Source: Pandoraea oxalativorans
GTDB lineage: Bacteria > Pseudomonadota > Gammaproteobacteria > Burkholderiales > Burkholderiaceae
Direction of reading: 5' to 3'
Assembly (NCBI RefSeq): GCF_000972785.3
Contig: NZ_CP011253.3
Location: 5,208,001 to 5,272,000 of the forward strand
DNA length: 64,000 nucleotides
This document shows positions 59,783 to 64,000 of this stretch, piece after piece. The notes beneath the pieces were generated by a model. That model did no database searches, had not been told where the DNA came from, and was given only the letters and a program-made list of their open reading frames with translations. Made by a program: the position numbers and the translations under genes. How positions within the stretch are numbered: the stretch's first letter is position 1; the number at the start of each line of letters is the position of its first letter.

Positions 59783-60280
59783 TTAAGCAGCTTCCGCTTG
59801 CTTCTTCTCTGCCACGGCAGCCAGGACGCGAGCAAAGCCGGAAACCGGCGCTTGCATGACACCCAGCAACTTCGCGAGCAGTTCGTCGCGGCTCGGGATC
59901 GAGGCCAGCGCTTGCACGCCTGCCTTGTCCATCACCTTGCCGTCGTACGAGCCGGCCTTCAAGATCAACTTGTCGTTGCCCTTCGAAAAGTCGTTCAAGA
60001 CTTTCGCAGCGGCTACGGGATCCGTCGAGATACCGTAGATCAGAGGACCGGTCATCTGCTCAGCCAGGTCAGCAAATGCAGTGTTTTCCACTGCACGGCG
60101 TGCCAGCGTGTTCTTCAGAACGCGCAGGTAGACGCCTTGCTGACGCGCATTGGCGCGAAGCTTCGTCAGATCGCCAACCGTGATTCCGCGATATTCAGCC
60201 ACAACGATGGTCGAAGCGCCGGCGACTTGCGCCGATACTTCTGCCACGACGGCTTTCTTATCATCAAGATTAAGTGCCAC
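59783..60280 (-). CDS. rplJ: 50S ribosomal protein L10
   Basis: L10 is the base of the L7/L12 stalk and represses its own operon in E. coli. The 165-residue protein starts [20 protein letters not shown] and contains [20 protein letters not shown]; the C-terminal helix ([17 protein letters not shown]) is the L12-binding part. A 322-bp leader lies upstream, where L10 control is expected. Confidence 0.97.
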   Translation of the reverse strand: MALNLDDKKAVVAEVSAQVAGASTIVVAEYRGITVGDLTKLRANARQQGVYLRVLKNTLARRAVENTAFADLAEQMTGPLIYGISTDPVAAAKVLNDFSKGNDKLILKAGSYDGKVMDKAGVQALASIPSRDELLAKLLGVMQAPVSGFARVLAAVAEKKQAEAA

Positions 60281-60602
60281 GGTTAACCTCCAAAATTGAC
60301 ATCACCTCATGGTGATGCCGTTCCACTAACGGCTTACCGACATGTCTGGAGTTTCAACCCTCGCGCCCGGTTGCCCGCGTGCGACGGTGTGACTGCATAA
60401 CTTGTTCGGGTTCGCCATCTGCGTTGGCTGGCGTATTAAGGGAGCGTCAGTGAATGCCCATTCCCGCCAACGGTCTTTGATAACCGGAAGCGTCTTCCGA
60501 AGAATCCGCTTCCGCCCAAAGTCTTTTGCTACAGGCTGTCGATCTCAAGGATCTCAGCCATCGCAGGGGACGCCATCACCCTGCGATTGCGATATTTATC
60601 GC
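60281..60602 (-). promoter_or_regulatory. rplA-rplJ intergenic L10 leader
   Basis: No gene is present in this 322-bp stretch. Hairpins include TCGCAGGG/CCCTGCGA (60561-60568 and 60579-60586), GGAAGCG/CGCTTCC (near 60486-60513) and ATCACC/GGTGAT near the rplJ start. It is where the L10-L12 complex binds the message in E. coli. I could not pick a clear promoter. Confidence 0.55.
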
Positions 60603-61298
60603 TTAGGCCGACAGGCTGGCCTGGTCCACACGCACGCCAACGCCCATCGTGCTCGACAGGGCGATCTTGCGCAGGTAGACACCCTTGCTCGAAGCCGGCT
60701 TCGACTTCGTCAGGGCTTCCAGCAGAGCCGAAAGGTTCTGCTGCAGAGCAGCGGCTTCGAACGAAGCGCGACCGATCGTGGCGTGGATGATACCGGCCTT
60801 GTCGACACGGTATTGCACCTGACCTGCCTTGGCGTTCTTCACTGCCGTAGCAACGTCCGGGGTGACCGTGCCAACCTTCGGGTTCGGCATCAGGCCGCGC
60901 GGGCCGAGGATCTGACCCAGCGTACCGACGATACGCATCGTGTCCGGCGAAGCGATCACGATGTCGAAGTCCATGTTGCCGGCCTTGATCTGCTCGGCCA
61001 GGTCTTCCATACCGACGATTTCAGCGCCGGCAGCCTTGGCTTGCTCGGCCTTTTCGCCTTGGGCGAAAACAGCCACGCGAACCGACTTGCCGGTACCGGC
61101 CGGCAGAACGACCGAACCGCGAACCACTTGGTCCGACTTCTTCGCATCCACGCCCAGTTGTACGGCGACGTCGATCGACTCGTCGAACTTGGCGCTTGCG
61201 CATTCCTTGACCAGGGCCAGAGCGTCGCCGACCGGGTACAGCTTGTTGCGGTCGACCTTTGCGGCCAGTGCTTGTTGACGCTTCGAGATCTTAGCCAT
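60603..61298 (-). CDS. rplA: 50S ribosomal protein L1
   Basis: L1 forms the mobile stalk at the E site and is the repressor of rplK-rplA in E. coli. The 231-residue protein starts [20 protein letters not shown] and has [20 protein letters not shown] followed by [19 protein letters not shown], all standard. Its ATG shares a base with the rplK stop (TAATG), so translation is coupled. Confidence 0.97.
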   Translation of the reverse strand: MAKISKRQQALAAKVDRNKLYPVGDALALVKECASAKFDESIDVAVQLGVDAKKSDQVVRGSVVLPAGTGKSVRVAVFAQGEKAEQAKAAGAEIVGMEDLAEQIKAGNMDFDIVIASPDTMRIVGTLGQILGPRGLMPNPKVGTVTPDVATAVKNAKAGQVQYRVDKAGIIHATIGRASFEAAALQQNLSALLEALTKSKPASSKGVYLRKIALSSTMGVGVRVDQASLSA

Positions 61299-61729
61299 TA
61301 CAGACCCTCCACCGTGATGCCCATCGAACGTGCGCTGCCAGCGATGGTGCGAACCGCGGCGTCCAGATCGGAGGCGGTAAGGTCAGGCATCTTGGTCTTC
61401 GCGATTTCTTCCGCTTGTGCGCGGGTGATCTTGCCCACCTTGTCGGTGTGCGGCTTGGCCGAACCCTTTTGCAGGTTGGCAGCCTTCTTGATCAGCACCG
61501 TTGCCGGCGGGGTCTTCAGGACGAACGTGAAGCTCTTGTCCGCGAAAGCGGTGATCACCACCGGAATCGGCAGACCCGGTTCGAGGCTCTGCGTTTGCGC
61601 GTTGAACGCCTTGCAGAACTCCATGATGTTCAGGCCACGCTGACCCAGGGCCGGGCCCACGGGGGGCGACGGATTGGCTTTACCTGCAGGAATCTGCAGC
61701 TTGATAAAGCCGATGATTTTCTTTGCCAT
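61298..61729 (-). CDS. rplK: 50S ribosomal protein L11
   Basis: L11 binds the GTPase-associated centre of 23S rRNA and is needed for RelA activation. The 143-residue protein starts [20 protein letters not shown] with [20 protein letters not shown] following, and ends in the RNA-binding domain ([11 protein letters not shown]). It begins downstream of a terminator and a small hairpin, so rplKA is probably a unit of its own with rplJL. Confidence 0.97.
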   Translation of the reverse strand: MAKKIIGFIKLQIPAGKANPSPPVGPALGQRGLNIMEFCKAFNAQTQSLEPGLPIPVVITAFADKSFTFVLKTPPATVLIKKAANLQKGSAKPHTDKVGKITRAQAEEIAKTKMPDLTASDLDAAVRTIAGSARSMGITVEGL

Positions 61730-61744
61730 GGTTTACTCCGGAAC

Positions 61745-61863
61745 GAATATGTGGCGCATATTCGGGGTTGAGTCATAGCGCGCGTTCACCAAAAACGGGC
61801 TACTGACGCTCCTCGGCGACGGGTGTCACCAACGCAAAAACGCGCCGGACGTCGCGCCGGCGC
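61745..61863 (-). terminator. terminator after nusG plus hairpin before rplK
   Basis: GCGCCGG (61842-61848) and CCGGCGC (61857-61863) with an 8-nt loop are followed on the minus strand by CGTTTTTG, a terminator for secE-nusG. A second dyad GAATATG/CATATTC (61745-61751 and 61757-61763) lies in the rplK leader, 16 bp before its ATG. Confidence 0.75.
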
Positions 61864-61872
61864 ATTTTATTC

Positions 61873-62430
61873 TTAGATCTTTTCGACTTGTCCGAACTCC
61901 AGCTCTACCGGAGTTGCCCGTCCGAAAATGGTGACGGAGACACGGAGGCGGGACTTTTCGTAGTTCACTTCTTCCACCGAGCCGTTGAAGTCCGTAAAAG
62001 GACCATCCTTGACTCGAACCAGCTCGCCCACTTCGAACAACGTCTTGGGACGCGGCTTTTCAACCCCATCCTTGATTTGCGACATGATTCGGTCGACTTC
62101 TTTTTGCATCATCGGTGCCGGACGGGTGCCCGTTCCGCCGATAAAGCCCGTGACCTTGGGGGTGTTCTTCACCAAGTGCCACGATTCATCCGTCATTTCC
62201 ATCTCACACAGCACATAGCCGGGGAAGAAACGACGTTCGGTGACCTTCTTATGGCCAGCCGTGGTTTCAACAACTTCTTCGGTCGGGACAAGAATCTGAC
62301 CGAAGTAATCCTGCATGCCTTCGCGCGTAATGCGCTCTTGCAGTTGCTTGGCTACGCTTTTTTCCATGCCGGAGTAGGCATGAATGACGTACCAGCGCTT
62401 CTTGCTCGGTGCAGCTCCGGTATCAGACAT
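61873..62430 (-). CDS. nusG: transcription termination/antitermination factor NusG
   Basis: NusG binds RNA polymerase and links it to Rho or to ribosomal S10. The 185-residue protein has the NGN domain ([20 protein letters not shown]) and the C-terminal KOW domain ([20 protein letters not shown]). I start at the ATG at 62430 ([13 protein letters not shown]) because GGAAGTGAT lies directly upstream; an in-frame codon five positions earlier lies inside secE. It is followed by a terminator. Confidence 0.96.
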   Translation of the reverse strand: MSDTGAAPSKKRWYVIHAYSGMEKSVAKQLQERITREGMQDYFGQILVPTEEVVETTAGHKKVTERRFFPGYVLCEMEMTDESWHLVKNTPKVTGFIGGTGTRPAPMMQKEVDRIMSQIKDGVEKPRPKTLFEVGELVRVKDGPFTDFNGSVEEVNYEKSRLRVSVTIFGRATPVELEFGQVEKI

Positions 62431-62431
62431 A

Positions 62432-62812
62432 TCACTTCCAGCCAAGAATCAAAGAGAACACTGCCCATTCGATCGTCTTGTCGCTGATCCACAGATACAG
62501 CGCCATGATGATGACGAACGCGAAGACAATCGCGGTCGTTTGGGCAGCCTCTTTACGGGTCGGCCAAACGACCTTACCCACTTCCCGATACGCATCCTTG
62601 GCAAAAGCCAGGAAGCCTTTGCCAGTTTGCGATGCCAATGCAACACCTGCTGCGATGGCCAGAACGACGACGATGGCAGCAACGCGCACATACAGTGCTT
62701 GTTGCTCCAAAGCGTAGAACGCCACGACGCCAGCAATCACCAGCAGCCCGGCCAGAGCCAGCAGCAGCTTGTCGCCAGTCGTACGTACAGTTTCTACGGG
62801 AGAATTCGCCAT
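62432..62812 (-). CDS. secE: preprotein translocase subunit SecE
   Basis: SecE stabilises SecY in the translocon. The 126-residue protein is the longer, three-helix type found in gammaproteobacteria and betaproteobacteria: [20 protein letters not shown], then [20 protein letters not shown] and the conserved third helix ([20 protein letters not shown]) after [17 protein letters not shown]. It lies next to nusG with one base between stop and start. Confidence 0.97.
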   Translation of the reverse strand: MANSPVETVRTTGDKLLLALAGLLVIAGVVAFYALEQQALYVRVAAIVVVLAIAAGVALASQTGKGFLAFAKDAYREVGKVVWPTRKEAAQTTAIVFAFVIIMALYLWISDKTIEWAVFSLILGWK

Positions 62813-62834
62813 TTCCAGCTTGCAGACAGTTGTT

Positions 62835-62910
62835 TGGCAGGGGCAGAGGGAATCGAACCCCCAACCTTCGGTTTTGGAGACCGACGCTCTGCCAGTTGAG
62901 CTATACCCCT
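62835..62910 (-). tRNA. tRNA-Trp (anticodon CCA)
   Basis: The minus strand reads AGGGGTATAGCTCAACTGG at the 5' side, with D-stem AGCTC, anticodon loop CTCCAAA (anticodon CCA), T-loop GGTTCGATTCC and acceptor CCCCT followed by encoded GCCA. All stems pair and the 3' CCA is encoded, 76 nt in all. It lies between tuf copy 2 and secE, the usual place in Burkholderiales and enterobacteria. Confidence 0.97.
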
Positions 62911-62974
62911 AAAACAGCAGAGAGGTCAGCTGCCAAAAGCTGACCCCGTAAGCGCGGACCGTTAAGGTACCGGC

Positions 62975-64000
<1,026 letters not shown>

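Overview
The window is bacterial and GC-rich. It looks like a betaproteobacterium of the Burkholderiaceae. Support comes from the ribosomal, RpoB and EF-Tu sequences, a DUF4148 protein, and the gene order tuf / tRNA-Trp / secE-nusG-rplK-rplA-rplJ-rplL-rpoB-rpoC followed by the str, S10, spc and alpha clusters, all on the minus strand. Pandoraea is my best guess at genus; this is an impression, not something the sequence proves.

Layout. Positions 25-19180 (minus) hold the str, S10, spc and alpha ribosomal clusters: rpsL, rpsG, fusA, tuf, rpsJ; rplC to rpsQ; rplN to infA and rpmJ; rpsM to rplQ. Strong sigma-70 promoters are visible before rpsL, rplC and rplN, and an extended -10 lies before rpsD. 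A terminator separates rpsJ from rplC. Positions 50472-64000 (minus) hold rpoC, rpoB, rplL, rplJ, rplA, rplK, nusG, secE, tRNA-Trp and a second tuf copy that runs off the window end.

The 31 kb between rpsL and rpoC is accessory DNA. From left to right: a MocR-type regulator; two tandem paralogues of unknown function; a HAD hydrolase overlapping an AraC regulator; a CopD-like membrane protein; a 268-bp element bounded by a perfect 31-bp inverted repeat just upstream of a DUF4148 gene; a dienelactone hydrolase; a truncated DUF302 gene; a small exported protein; a pertactin-like autotransporter whose barrel end is frameshifted in a run of seven G; a LysR regulator divergent from an aromatic aminotransferase and an MHS transporter; an MntA-HepT toxin-antitoxin pair; a homoprotocatechuate-type meta-cleavage operon (hpaH, hpaI, hpaE, hpaD, an FAH-family gene and a ketopantoate-reductase-like gene); a TonB receptor with a Fur-box-like site; a 1004-residue putative effector with ADP-ribosyltransferase-like and Fic-like motifs; and a lone manC.

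How the parts fit. The ribosomal and polymerase genes form the translation and transcription core. The LysR/aminotransferase/transporter group and the hpa operon share a 48-bp upstream sequence (39 of 48 bases identical, same orientation), although 9.5 kb apart. They therefore look like one regulon for an aromatic compound, perhaps an aromatic amino acid. The most novel items are the two-domain effector, the hairpin element before the DUF4148 gene, the shared regulon site, and the paralogue pair.
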